A stretch of 64,000 nucleotides of DNA from CAWARU01 sp963805795 (lineage in GTDB: Bacteria; Pseudomonadota; Gammaproteobacteria; UBA6186; Azoamicaceae), in contig CAWDVG010000001.1 of the NCBI GenBank assembly GCA_963805795.1, forward strand, positions 1,178,001 through 1,242,000. Direction: 5' to 3'. The translations under genes were made by a program, and so were the position numbers. Under the pieces are notes generated by a model that was not told the DNA's origin, searched no databases, and saw nothing but the letters and a program-made list of their open reading frames with translations. Shown here one piece after another: positions 17,845 through 27,285 of this stretch (position 1 is its first letter; every line of letters starts with the position of its first letter).

Positions 17845-19251
17845 TTACCTCAATCCTCTGCCCCAATTCATACTATTAAACAATTGACTCGAAACTATGG
17901 CTGAAACTTGTTTTTCCATCATTTGAACTTTAGCCACCATGTCATAGGTTGTGCTAACTCGTTGCATTTGCATCTGGCGCAAATCTCTCACTCGTTCTCG
18001 TGCTAAGGTAATCATTCTAAAAAACTCTTTATTCAATTCTTTCGGTAACAAATGGTTGCTAAAGGCTTGCATCACATCACTAATACCTCGATCTAGATAA
18101 CGATATAAAATATCCATCGCTATCACTTCTGCATAATCTGTTACGAACATCAAAGATACGCCTCTTGAAAAGGCTGCATGTACGTTCAACATCTTGTATA
18201 TAGGTAAACTGGTAGATTCCAAAAATGCCCTTTCAGCGTTGCTTAGGGGCTCATCCTTAATGACCTTTTGTTCCATACTTTGTAAAATGGCTCTTACTTG
18301 TCCCACAAAGGTTTTATCAGGGGCAATCTCTATTTCTTTATCCGCCATAGTCAAGCATCCATTGCCAGTACTATGATCATCCGTGCAACCATAGACTTTG
18401 AATTTTTTACTGGCAGAGAGATTATTAATAATGTCATCACTATAGAGCTTTGAGACATAGACTTTGGTTTTAGGTGCATCCCCATTATCCGAGGTAATAA
18501 TAATGGTCCCCGTCAACGACATTAATAAAAACCGAATTTCTTTATCCAGGGCTGCCAACATGGGGTTATTTTGAATGGCCCGCCAAACCACATTCACATT
18601 GGTAACCACAGAATCCTTTAGTTTGGGATCATTTGCTGCTTCTTTGTTTTTAGCATTCACCTCTCGCTGATCTTGACATTTTTCTCTCGCTTTCATATAA
18701 AAACCAAAATCATCCCCCCTGTCAGAGAGTCCCTTATTAATACAGGTTTGTTTAGATGCCTCTTGAAAATAACCAGTGGCGCTATTCACAATTTTGGTTG
18801 CAGCCTGACAACTACTGATATTGTTCCAATTGGCTTCATTAGCCCAGGCTTGTAGCTCTTCAATCTGGTTCATTATTTGAGGACTCATCTGTTTGAGCCC
18901 CAAAGAAAACAAATATCCAGCGGCATTCGAACCTATGGCCTTCATCATTTCAACAATTTTGGCACTATCAATAAAGCCAATTCCACCAGTAAAAACGTCA
19001 ATTCCTCCACAACCCGCTGACATGCCAGGGACCTGGATATTCACCAACTGATAATCTCGTGTGGGATTTCGACTAAATAGGCTCCCTCCAGTATAAAATC
19101 CCCCCTCTTGTCCCTTATAAGCACCGGCAGGTGAAACGTTCGTGGCTCCTCCGATGTCGGTAAAGAACCTTTGCATATCTTGTTGCACATTGGCTGAGGC
19201 ACTACCCATAACAAGCAAGGCACATAGAAATGGACCCATCATTCTATTCAT
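17845..19251 (-). CDS. traH: TraH: F-type pilus assembly protein
   Basis: 468 residues with a signal peptide (MMGPFLCALLVMGSASA). The TraH signature follows: FTDIGGATNVSPAGAYKGQEGGFYTGGSLFSRNP, then VPGMSAGCGGIDVFTGGIGFI. Paired cysteines such as SSCQAATKIV and YGCTDD...GNGCLTM suggest disulfides, likely made with the help of TraF encoded next to it. TraH is a periplasmic/outer-membrane part of the F-type mating apparatus needed for pilus extension. It overlaps traF by 4 nt at its start. Confidence 0.95.
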   Translation of the reverse strand: MNRMMGPFLCALLVMGSASANVQQDMQRFFTDIGGATNVSPAGAYKGQEGGFYTGGSLFSRNPTRDYQLVNIQVPGMSAGCGGIDVFTGGIGFIDSAKIVEMMKAIGSNAAGYLFSLGLKQMSPQIMNQIEELQAWANEANWNNISSCQAATKIVNSATGYFQEASKQTCINKGLSDRGDDFGFYMKAREKCQDQREVNAKNKEAANDPKLKDSVVTNVNVVWRAIQNNPMLAALDKEIRFLLMSLTGTIIITSDNGDAPKTKVYVSKLYSDDIINNLSASKKFKVYGCTDDHSTGNGCLTMADKEIEIAPDKTFVGQVRAILQSMEQKVIKDEPLSNAERAFLESTSLPIYKMLNVHAAFSRGVSLMFVTDYAEVIAMDILYRYLDRGISDVMQAFSNHLLPKELNKEFFRMITLARERVRDLRQMQMQRVSTTYDMVAKVQMMEKQVSAIVSSQLFNSMNWGRGLR

Positions 19252-20000
19252 TGGCGACCCCCATATTGCTTTTCGAATTCAGCGTATTTAAAAACGACTT
19301 CCTCTAAATCTGAAACACTCACTACACCATTCGCAAGAGGTATCACCTGCTTAGTCCTGGGATTAACGGCAAATAAAGCAGGCATAGTACTCACTCCTAA
19401 TTTTTTTGCTGTTCCATTGTCGTGAACTGCATTGGGGTATTCCAACAGTGGTTTACCATCTAGTGAAATGGGCATAACTTCGATACCATACTTATCTGAA
19501 AAACGTTTGACAGTCGGTGCAAAGACATGACAATATTCGCAATCTCCAGCAAAGAAGAAGAAAAACCCATGTGTTTTTGCTAAGCGTCGAATAGCATTTT
19601 CAGCTAAATCACTCTGTTTTCGGTTGTATACATTTCTGGCGTTATGGTTAACTGGAAAACGAAGGTAATAATCAAATGTTGGATTTTTCATCAACATTAA
19701 TTTATAGGCATCAGCAAAATGTTGTCCTTGGTTAATGACCGCATAATAGTTTCTGGCATAATTTCGTAAATTCTCTTCCGTTGGATGCAATATTGCTTGG
19801 TTTAAACTATTGGTTATTCTATTTCGAACCTGTTCCATTTCTTGAGTTGGGTTTAAAGGGGGCTTTTTGCTTAATGATGGATTATCCATCTGCTCTTTCG
19901 GATCAATATACCAAAACCATCCGTCTGAATGATCGTCAAAAAATGCATCTCCCATACTCAAGCTTGGCCAAATGATTAGAATGAGTAACACTCCTTTCAT
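19248..20000 (-). CDS. traF: TraF: thioredoxin-fold periplasmic pilus assembly protein
   Basis: 250 residues with a signal peptide (MKGVLLILIIWPSLSMGDA). The TraF hallmark GWFWYIDP is near residue 30. The C-terminal thioredoxin-like domain keeps a redox pair in FFFAGDCEYCHVFAPTVKRF (C-E-Y-C), whereas F TraF itself has lost it. It may therefore catalyse disulfide formation in TraN, TraH and TraU, which are Cys-rich. A cis-Pro loop is visible (VSTMPALFAV). It lies 4 bp after the broken traN copy. Confidence 0.94.
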   Translation of the reverse strand: MKGVLLILIIWPSLSMGDAFFDDHSDGWFWYIDPKEQMDNPSLSKKPPLNPTQEMEQVRNRITNSLNQAILHPTEENLRNYARNYYAVINQGQHFADAYKLMLMKNPTFDYYLRFPVNHNARNVYNRKQSDLAENAIRRLAKTHGFFFFFAGDCEYCHVFAPTVKRFSDKYGIEVMPISLDGKPLLEYPNAVHDNGTAKKLGVSTMPALFAVNPRTKQVIPLANGVVSVSDLEEVVFKYAEFEKQYGGRQ

Positions 20001-20004
20001 TTAT

Positions 20005-22096
20005 TCACTCCTCCTTAGAATCTTGTGGAGATGCAGGTCGTTCAGACCTTGTAGGGCGATCTTTAGAAAAGTGACTGCTTAAACTTTTTTGCAAGGCATC
20101 AACCCGATTTGTCATATCACCTCGACCAGCGATATTGCCTTGTACTTTATTAAACTTTTCTTGTGCGGTCGCTTGAATTTCACCTATCAAAATGCTCAAT
20201 TGCTCGCGAGCAAAAGGGGTATCAAAATCAAGGCGACTCAACTGATCTGCTGTTAAACTCACACAATTAGGTTCTTCACCTGTTCCCCAAGGAATATTTA
20301 ATTGCTGGTGGGCAATTTCTTGGACAATCTTGGCAATTTGTGATCCATAGCAACAATAGGATTCTTTTTTTTCAACACAAGTCCCTAATACCTTATGAGA
20401 ACAATAAAGATCAGATACTTTGTGACAGCGTTTATCTTTAACAGCCGCATTCGCTAATTCCTTTTCGCCACCTTTGCAACCTCCAAATAGCCCCATCGCA
20501 ATTCCTTTTAATTTACAACAGTCCTGAAAAAATGAACCTAATTTAACTGTGCAACGCTGACATTTTCCATGAAAAATACTGGGGTTATTCGGATCACCCG
20601 TAATACCTCCTAAACCATCTTTCATTTCATTGTTCATTTCTTTTAAAGCACTCCAATAGGTAACTGCTTCACCAAAATCTTGCGCCTCATAGGCTTCCTT
20701 ACGTTCACATTCCCCTTTAGATTGTAAAAATTTAATTTCCGTTCCTGAATAAGCCAGTCCATTATTGTTTTGATAAGGTTGCACTGAACAATTGTAAGTT
20801 TGTTCATACTCCAAGCAAACCTTATTCTTTTCAGAAATGCATTTTGAATTAATTTGTTCGCAACCTTGGGCCTTTAAAGTTTCGCATTCGTTAGCTGCAC
20901 TTCCTTGACCACAAAGATAAACTCTATCTTCCTCCCAAAATGGTTGTGTCACGGGGACTGGATAGCCATTGATATTTCTAGTTTCTTGAATTCCTTTTTG
21001 TTGACTTTCTACTATTTCACAAAAGCTATCTTGTGACTTTTTCTCAAGATCTTTCACAGCCTTCCCAGTATGAACGTAATGTAGGCTTCTGCGGGATCGT
21101 AACTTTCCAAGTGTATACTCCGCCTCTAACATTATTTTTATTACCTTCATGTTCTTTTTTCTTACCCGTCTTAGGTTGAAAAGCTGTAAAAGAAGCTGTA
21201 AAACCATTGGCCACAGATGGGGTCATGGCTTCTGTTCTAAAATCAACACCACCCTCCCCAATATAGTGAGAATTAACCAACTCAATAGATACTTGATTTA
21301 AATCTGTCGCAGTACCAATAGGACTATCTACACTAAGATTTGTTGGACCTTGATTCTCGCATTGAGAAATCACAATTGCACCCGTTACTAAATTAATAGA
21401 AAAAGTGACCAGGTTATAACATCGAGCTGTAAAGTTAGCCGTTACGTTTTTAACAACATCCGGTTGAGGATCGGCAATCACCACTAAACGTTTCGTACAA
21501 GTTTGAGTATTACCAACACTGCCTTCCCTACATTTTACTGTTCGATCTTCTACAATGGTTTTAGTGCGGGTATCAGGAATATCAAAGCCTTGCTTAATAG
21601 ATTCCTCGTGCTTTGACACCTTGTTATAAACATCAAAAAGAGGATCATTAGAATTGATATGCCATCTGTGTTTCTGTCTCAATAAAGCTTCAGCATCTTG
21701 AAGCTGAGGTTTATTAGGATTTGAGCTTTGTGCTGAAACCTGATTATTTCTTTGCAATAAGTCTTGCTTAATGGGATCGGAATCTTTTTTACCAGTATTC
21801 ATATGCGTATTAAATGTCGAGCTTGATTGAGATAAGCAACTATGCTCTCTTTGCTCTTCAGCGGTTGTTCCAGACCTTTGATAATTGGAATACCCCGGCA
21901 AATCTCTCGGTAATCTTTGATTTAAGGCACTTTCAGAATCTGGCAGTCCCTGATTCGGGGCTAATTGTCCCCCAAAGTCCCGTCCCTGCTGATCTAGATT
22001 CGCATTGAGCTCGGACCCTGAAAATAATAACGCCATAATACTTAAGGATTTTAAATATTTTTTACTCATGAGGTTTTTTCGCAACATTTTTTTCAC
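20005..22096 (-). pseudogene. traN: Second traN copy, disrupted by a 1-nt frameshift
   Basis: Two overlapping frames (22096-21044 and 21207-20005) together make one TraN-like protein aligned end to end with the adjacent intact TraN. Shared blocks include KHRWHINSNDPLF, ANGFTASF, YTWKVTIPQKPTL..YWEGCE, INGYP, LGGITGDPNNPSIFHG and SRLDFDTPFAREQLS. The frame changes just after YWEGCE at about 21050, in GTGAAAGATC: one A too many. The total length of 2092 nt is 3n+1. A GTG start at 22096 overlaps the preceding traN stop by 4 nt and has GGAG 7 nt upstream, so the copy was built as a coupled cistron. A genuine mutation, a homopolymer sequencing error or slippage cannot be told apart. Confidence 0.88.
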
Positions 22097-24168
22097 TTGT
22101 TGTCTCCATGTTTCGAATCTTTTGGAGAAACAGTATTATCAGATCTTTGAGGATGGCCTTTAGAAAAATGGTTTCCTAGACTCTTTTGCAAGGCCTCTAA
22201 ACGATTATTCATATCGCCTCGACCGGTTATCTTTCCTTGAACTTTATTGAGCTTTTCTTGTGCAGTCGCTTGCATTTCAGACATTAAGGTACTTAATTTT
22301 TCACGTGCAAAAGGAGTATCAAAATCAAGACGACTTAATTGCTCTACAGTTAAGCTGCCACAATTCGGGTTTTCACCTGAACCCCAAGAAATATTTAATT
22401 GTTGATGAGCTATTTCTTGGATAATTTTGGCAATTTGTGATCCATAACAACAATAGGCCTCTTTTTCTTCAACACACACCTTCAAAACTTTAGTGGCACA
22501 ATATTTTCCTTGTACTTTGTGGCATCGTTTATCTTTAACAGATGCCACGGCTAACTTTTTTTCACCCTCCCTACATCCACCGATTAATCCCAAGGCCAGA
22601 CCACTTAATTGACAGCAATCCTGAATTGATGAACCCAATTTAATACTACATCGTTGGCACTCTCCATGAAAAACACTTGGGTTTTTGGGGTCACCTTTAA
22701 TGCCCCCTAAACCATCTTTCATTTGATTACCCATTTCTGTCAAAGCACCAAATTCTGCCAAAGCTTCCCCAAAATCTTCCGTACCAAAAGATTGAGAATT
22801 ATCCGATACGGCTTTTTTGATTTCATCCTCATTCGGTATTTTAGGGATAACCACATCACTTTCTTTTTGAAAAGCTTTAGGTTTACAACGATAAGTTTGT
22901 TCATATTCAATACAGCTTTCTTTTTCTCCTTTAATACACTGAGAGGCAATTTGCTCACAACCTTCTTTTTTTAATTTTTCACATTCATTGGCTTGACTTC
23001 CTAAACCGCATAAATATTCTCTTTCTTCCAACCAGAAGTCTTTTGTAACCAGATCTGGATACCCATTTATGCGCTTTATTTCGTTTTTTTCTTTTTGCTC
23101 TTTGGTCATTAAAGTACAATAATTTTCCTTTACTCTTTTTTCTTCTAATTCACAACCTTCCCAATGTTCTTCCAATGTAGGCTTTGGTTGAATGGTTACC
23201 TTCCACACATAAGTTGCTTTCTTACTCCAGTTATGAAAGTAGCCATAGAATCCTCTATAAAGTTGAAAGGTAGCGACAAAACCATTTGCAGCACTGGGCG
23301 ATTCCGTCAAGGTAAAAATGGATAGATTAGCATGTGAATGCTCATTTGTTTGAGAGCTTAAAGTTACTTCTGCTTTTTCTGCGTTGTTCATACTACCCAA
23401 CGGTTTATCAATGCTAGTATTAGGAGGGTTTCCTTCTGAACTTTTGATCGCTCCTGTTTTTAAGTCTACATAAACTTTCCTTCCCTGATGCCCCCATAAA
23501 TACCAAGTGGGAAAATCTTCCGAAATGCTTATAGTGACCGTTTTCGTCTCCTGGCCTTGAATGATTGGAATCAACTTTAATCGTTTCTGACAAGTCACAT
23601 TAACAGGCTTAATACCTTCTCGACAGAGAATAATAGCTGATGCTGCATTAGATCCTTCTGCCTTTTTAATGACAGACCTTATTTCTGCACGCTCTTTTTC
23701 TATTTTTTCTTTAGATTTTGAAACGGCATTACTGCCAAAGAAAACGGGATCTTCATCGTTGATGTGCCAGCGATGCTTTTGTTTGAGAAGCTCGGTTGTT
23801 TGATTTAAGCTCGGTTCATTTGGTTTTGTAGCACTTTCAAGTTTTTTGGCATTGTTTTTAGTCAATTCACTTTTGATGGGATCATCATTCTTCAATCCGC
23901 GATCCATATTTGCCGAAAAAGTACTTTGCATTTCTTTTATGGCTCTGGAATTTTCAGCCTCCTCCTTTGTTCCATTACCATTTTGATAAGCCTGATACCC
24001 TGGTAAATTTCGCAGTTTCTCGCTAGCTTCCTTTTCATTCAAAGTAGATTGTTGTTTTTCTAAAAAATTACCACCAAAATTTTGACCTTCTTGAGAAAGA
24101 TCCGCTAACGAATTCCCAATCTTAAATAAAGGGATCAGCAATAAATATTTTGCCAATTTTCTATCCAT
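22093..24168 (-). CDS. traN: TraN: outer-membrane mating-pair stabilisation protein
   Basis: 691 residues from ATG 24168, chosen because a signal peptide follows directly (MDRKLAKYLLLIPLFKIGNSLA). The protein is Cys-rich, with many pairs in the C-terminal half (CQRCSIKLGSSIQDCCQL, EAYCCYGSQIAKIIQEIAHQQL), as in F TraN, which reaches recipient outer-membrane receptors. The N-terminal third is Asn/Lys-rich. The middle is a beta-rich region probably carrying recipient specificity. It overlaps trbC by 8 nt and the second traN copy by 4 nt. Confidence 0.94.
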   Translation of the reverse strand: MDRKLAKYLLLIPLFKIGNSLADLSQEGQNFGGNFLEKQQSTLNEKEASEKLRNLPGYQAYQNGNGTKEEAENSRAIKEMQSTFSANMDRGLKNDDPIKSELTKNNAKKLESATKPNEPSLNQTTELLKQKHRWHINDEDPVFFGSNAVSKSKEKIEKERAEIRSVIKKAEGSNAASAIILCREGIKPVNVTCQKRLKLIPIIQGQETKTVTISISEDFPTWYLWGHQGRKVYVDLKTGAIKSSEGNPPNTSIDKPLGSMNNAEKAEVTLSSQTNEHSHANLSIFTLTESPSAANGFVATFQLYRGFYGYFHNWSKKATYVWKVTIQPKPTLEEHWEGCELEEKRVKENYCTLMTKEQKEKNEIKRINGYPDLVTKDFWLEEREYLCGLGSQANECEKLKKEGCEQIASQCIKGEKESCIEYEQTYRCKPKAFQKESDVVIPKIPNEDEIKKAVSDNSQSFGTEDFGEALAEFGALTEMGNQMKDGLGGIKGDPKNPSVFHGECQRCSIKLGSSIQDCCQLSGLALGLIGGCREGEKKLAVASVKDKRCHKVQGKYCATKVLKVCVEEKEAYCCYGSQIAKIIQEIAHQQLNISWGSGENPNCGSLTVEQLSRLDFDTPFAREKLSTLMSEMQATAQEKLNKVQGKITGRGDMNNRLEALQKSLGNHFSKGHPQRSDNTVSPKDSKHGDNK

Positions 24169-24829
24169 TGTGCTCTCGATACTTTTTAAGGAAATCCTTT
24201 GCAATTTTTTGACCATCCGTGCTTCCTCTTCGCGCTATCTGTTCTAATGCCTCTATTAGAGGGATATCACCGTAAACAATGTCGAACTGAGGCTCGCAGG
24301 GTTCCTCATCACAAACTGACGATTCTTTTGTTAGAAGAACAACGGCAGGGACTTTATCTGCCTTAAACATTTGAAATCGTTCAGGATCAACATTAAAGCC
24401 ACCTTTCTCGGTTTCCCCGAATAATTGTTGCGCCTTTTCTACTGTTTTCTTGATAGAATTTTCTACTAAACCTCTGAGCAATAATGTTGCACCCACTTTA
24501 TTGGCTTGTTCCGACCATTGCTTTAAACTTTGTTCCGGCATACTTAAGGAAACTAAAACAAATAATTCGGGATCTGCATTTGTTTTGCCGTCATTTTTCT
24601 TATGTAAACTGCTAAAGCGATCCATCATCGCCTCTAAATCAGCCCCGTTTTCTGTTGTCAGCGGTTTTGTACATTCTTGCGAACATCCTTCTCCCTCCAA
24701 AACATAAGGTGCTTTTTCCATTATCAACTCCATTTCTGAAGATGAAGGCATTTCTGGAACCTTTGTATCAGCAAAACCAACCAAGGGCATCGCTATTAAA
24801 ACCGAAATAAAAATCAATTTATAGGACAC
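24161..24829 (-). CDS. trbC: TrbC: F-type pilin assembly protein
   Basis: 222 residues with a signal peptide (MSYKLIFISVLIAMPLVGFA). The family signature LFVLVSLSMPEQSLKQWSEQANKVGATLLLRGLV is present, followed by FKADKVPAVVLL and the C-terminal YGDIPLIEALEQIARRG. TrbC is periplasmic and needed for pilus assembly, working with TraW. The 11-nt overlap with traU and 8-nt overlap with traN indicate translational coupling. Confidence 0.94.
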   Translation of the reverse strand: MSYKLIFISVLIAMPLVGFADTKVPEMPSSSEMELIMEKAPYVLEGEGCSQECTKPLTTENGADLEAMMDRFSSLHKKNDGKTNADPELFVLVSLSMPEQSLKQWSEQANKVGATLLLRGLVENSIKKTVEKAQQLFGETEKGGFNVDPERFQMFKADKVPAVVLLTKESSVCDEEPCEPQFDIVYGDIPLIEALEQIARRGSTDGQKIAKDFLKKYREHNG

Positions 24830-25820
24830 AGCAGTCCCTCCTTCTCCAGATTAAATAACCAAAATCTTCGCCTTTGAAAGGATATTCTTTATTGCTACCC
24901 CAGAAAAAGGTAGTTCTACCAAGAGGATTGCACGCCTGCTTTGAATTTTTAGTAATTTTGGGATACGTCATCTGAAATTTATATTGATCTTTACGCCACC
25001 AGGGCATGGGATAAAGACCACAAGCCCCCTTTACACCCATGGTTCCCCAAAGTAAAAATTCCCTGTGTAATTTGAAAACCATTTTTTGCAGAATTAATGT
25101 GCTTGCATCAGCTCCGCCATTGTGGAATCCCAAGGTACCAGTCAAGGGATAAATTCCACCTTGACAGCCTGAACACCAGAACAATGCGTTAATGGGTTTA
25201 CCAATGCTTGCGGCTGCGCAATCGGCCGCACAGGCTACTTGTGCAATAGGATTTGCAAATAAAGCAACCTCTGGATTTAGCCAAATGGATAACTCGTCAT
25301 CATCCCATAGTGGATCCAGCTCAGTCATATAGGCAATATCAAATTCTTCAAAAGTCATACAGGCCAAATCGGTTACCAAGTTCATCCATACCAGAAGCGG
25401 GTATACATACCAATGCACATGGTAAAATGCCGTTTTTCGACCAGTCTTACCTCCTCGTCTAGCTCCAACTGTACCTGCGGGGGTTTTAAGGTTAATTTTT
25501 AAATCCATCCCACCTAAATTCACCATGCAAAAGGGTTTATAGGTCACATCAGCAACCCGAAAGGGTTCCCAAAAACCAATGGGGATCCCAACACGAGGAG
25601 GATCTTTGCAAACGCAAAAGAAACTCTTATACCCATCTGGGGTTGCCTTATCTTTCAAAGGATCTGCAATTTTTTGTCCTGCTATCATTAGTGGGAAGAG
25701 ACATTTCCAACAAACTTCCGTGATAGGGTTTATGAATTTCCCATAGCACTTATGTCCAGCAGCAACAGGTCCCGTTATTAAAAAACAACTTATACATGAT
25801 ATAAGCAACACTTTTTTCAT
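24819..25820 (-). CDS. traU: TraU: DNA transfer and pilus protein
   Basis: 333 residues with a signal peptide (VLLISCISCFLITGPVAAG). The TraU core is clear: GKFINPITEVCWKCLFPLMIAG, CVCKDPPRVGIPIGFWEP, then MNLVTDLACMTFEEFDIAYMTELDPLWDDDELS and the end FGYLIWRRRDCC. Many paired cysteines imply disulfides. TraU is periplasmic and important for DNA transfer more than for pilus growth. Its start overlaps the traW stop by 4 nt. Confidence 0.96.
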   Translation of the reverse strand: MKKVLLISCISCFLITGPVAAGHKCYGKFINPITEVCWKCLFPLMIAGQKIADPLKDKATPDGYKSFFCVCKDPPRVGIPIGFWEPFRVADVTYKPFCMVNLGGMDLKINLKTPAGTVGARRGGKTGRKTAFYHVHWYVYPLLVWMNLVTDLACMTFEEFDIAYMTELDPLWDDDELSIWLNPEVALFANPIAQVACAADCAAASIGKPINALFWCSGCQGGIYPLTGTLGFHNGGADASTLILQKMVFKLHREFLLWGTMGVKGACGLYPMPWWRKDQYKFQMTYPKITKNSKQACNPLGRTTFFWGSNKEYPFKGEDFGYLIWRRRDCCVL

Positions 25821-26491
25821 GGCTTTACCTCAGATATCTGAAGTTTATCGCCAACTTGTTCTACAATGGCAGGTACTTGTTTAATCTTAAAATGATTAAT
25901 AAGCTTTCCCCATTGATCGAAATAAAAACGAGTATCATGCTTCCTCATCAAATCAATAACTGGCCCATTCACCAAAATTAATTTAGCTAATTCAGATCTC
26001 TTTTTATATTCAGCTAACCCCCAGAGAATTTGTTGTTCGTCTTCACCATCTAAAAAAAGAAGAGCTTTCTTAGTGGGTAACATCCATAAAGGATTTATTT
26101 TTGTTCCTGCCTTATGTATGACACGTCCATCAGCATCAAAAATATCACTAGGAACTGTGACGGTTAAATCATGTTCAAATTGTTTAAAGGTTGTCGTGCG
26201 GGTTAATCCTGCAACCGGTTTAGGTCTATGAATGGAAGATAATGCCTTTTCTTGTAACTTCTTTTGTTGGCGTTCAATCTCACCAGATGCCTGCAATTCA
26301 TTTAACCGTGTTTCAATCCATTTCAAAGCATCTTGCTCCTCAATTTCATAAATGGTTCCATGGACACCTAAATCTTTAGCCCAACACTCATTACCACAAA
26401 GGATAAGCAACCCCAATACACTGAGAAATAGAGATCCACCCAATGTCTTGATAGCGCGAATCGAAGCTGTCTTTATGATCTGTTGCAACAT
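25817..26491 (-). CDS. traW: TraW: pilus assembly protein
   Basis: 224 residues from ATG 26491. A hydrophobic signal (SLFLSVLGLLILCGNECWA) precedes the TraW start motif KDLGVHGTIYEIEEQDALKWI. Further family blocks are VTVPSDIFDADGRVIHKAGTKINPL and KLILVNGPVIDLMRKHDTRFYFDQWGKLINHFKIKQVPAIV. It acts in the periplasm with TrbC. The signal-peptide codons overlap the end of the upstream peptidase gene by about 100 nt in another frame, unusually long for this operon; a later non-ATG start would shorten it. Confidence 0.92.
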   Translation of the reverse strand: MLQQIIKTASIRAIKTLGGSLFLSVLGLLILCGNECWAKDLGVHGTIYEIEEQDALKWIETRLNELQASGEIERQQKKLQEKALSSIHRPKPVAGLTRTTTFKQFEHDLTVTVPSDIFDADGRVIHKAGTKINPLWMLPTKKALLFLDGEDEQQILWGLAEYKKRSELAKLILVNGPVIDLMRKHDTRFYFDQWGKLINHFKIKQVPAIVEQVGDKLQISEVKP

Positions 26492-26900
26492 AGTAATGTC
26501 CCTCTGGAATAACACCTGTTGGCCCAACCTTTAATGGCTCTCCTTTTAGAGAGTGCGTTTTGGCTCTCCCTACAAACTTACCATTGATAAAAAAAATTCT
26601 GTCGTTCCTGGTCACAACATCCCCAGATTTTCCCATTACCTGCTTCGTAAAGGTAAGTTCTTTGGGTAGTTTTAAATTTTCAGGTCCTTTGAAAATAATA
26701 AAATCACCAACGACGGGCTTTTGGTTAAAATGAACTAAGAAATATTTTTGCGGCAAGCTTTCCGTTATATTCACAGCATAACCAAAATGACTTGTGACCC
26801 AGCATATAGAAAGCGTTAAAAACAACGGTAACGCCAACAACAATAAAAACTTTTTACTCAAGAATAAATGACTAAACCCATTATTCATCTTTAAATTCAT
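26391..26900 (-). CDS. S26-family conjugative signal peptidase (TraF/TrhF type)
   Basis: 169 residues. One N-terminal membrane segment (FLLLLALPLFLTLSICWV) is followed by the catalytic-Ser region NITESLPQKYF, then VVGDFIIFKGPENL and the general-base Lys in TFTKQVMGKSGD. The C-terminal box is VATDHKDSFDSRYQDIGWI. This is the RP4 TraF/R27 TrhF type of peptidase, which trims or cyclises pilin precursors. F plasmid lacks it and relies on host peptidase, so its presence here points to an R27/Legionella-like subtype. It is 4-nt coupled to trbI. Confidence 0.92.
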   Translation of the reverse strand: MNLKMNNGFSHLFLSKKFLLLLALPLFLTLSICWVTSHFGYAVNITESLPQKYFLVHFNQKPVVGDFIIFKGPENLKLPKELTFTKQVMGKSGDVVTRNDRIFFINGKFVGRAKTHSLKGEPLKVGPTGVIPEGHYYVATDHKDSFDSRYQDIGWISISQCIGVAYPLW

Positions 26901-27277
26901 TTTGGATTTACCTCTTTCGTGTATTCTCTGTATACTCTCGTTTCGATGTCAGCTGTGTAATCAGTACCTCCAACCAAAATGGCTTCAGAAACCAACAAGC
27001 CAATTTTCTTTTCCTTCGCTAGCCGATGTAGTTCTTCTTCAAGCTTCTTCATAAATCTTGCTGTGTTTTCTTGCATTGTTTTTTCATCTAGATTAGTTTT
27101 TGCTGCAGAATGAATATAGCGATTGATAATGGCATTGATATTCACTAAAGCAACATTGGACTTATCGCAGGTATATTCTTTAACACACATACAAAATAAA
27201 ACAGCGCTTAATGCGATAAATAAAATTTTACCACTCTTCGTTAAGGTTGACTTTACATTAATGTTTGATAACTTCAT
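26897..27277 (-). CDS. trbI: TrbI: F-type conjugation protein
   Basis: 126 residues: an N-terminal membrane anchor (GKILFIALSAVLFCMCV), then a short periplasmic helical domain (VALVNINAIINRYIHSAA, TARFMKKLEEELHRLAKE) ending in VSEAILVGGTDYTADIETRVYR, the TrbI pattern. In F, TrbI modulates pilus outgrowth and retraction. It lies 8 bp after traC and overlaps the peptidase gene. Confidence 0.88.
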   Translation of the reverse strand: MKLSNINVKSTLTKSGKILFIALSAVLFCMCVKEYTCDKSNVALVNINAIINRYIHSAAKTNLDEKTMQENTARFMKKLEEELHRLAKEKKIGLLVSEAILVGGTDYTADIETRVYREYTKEVNPK

Positions 27278-27285
27278 ATTGCCTC

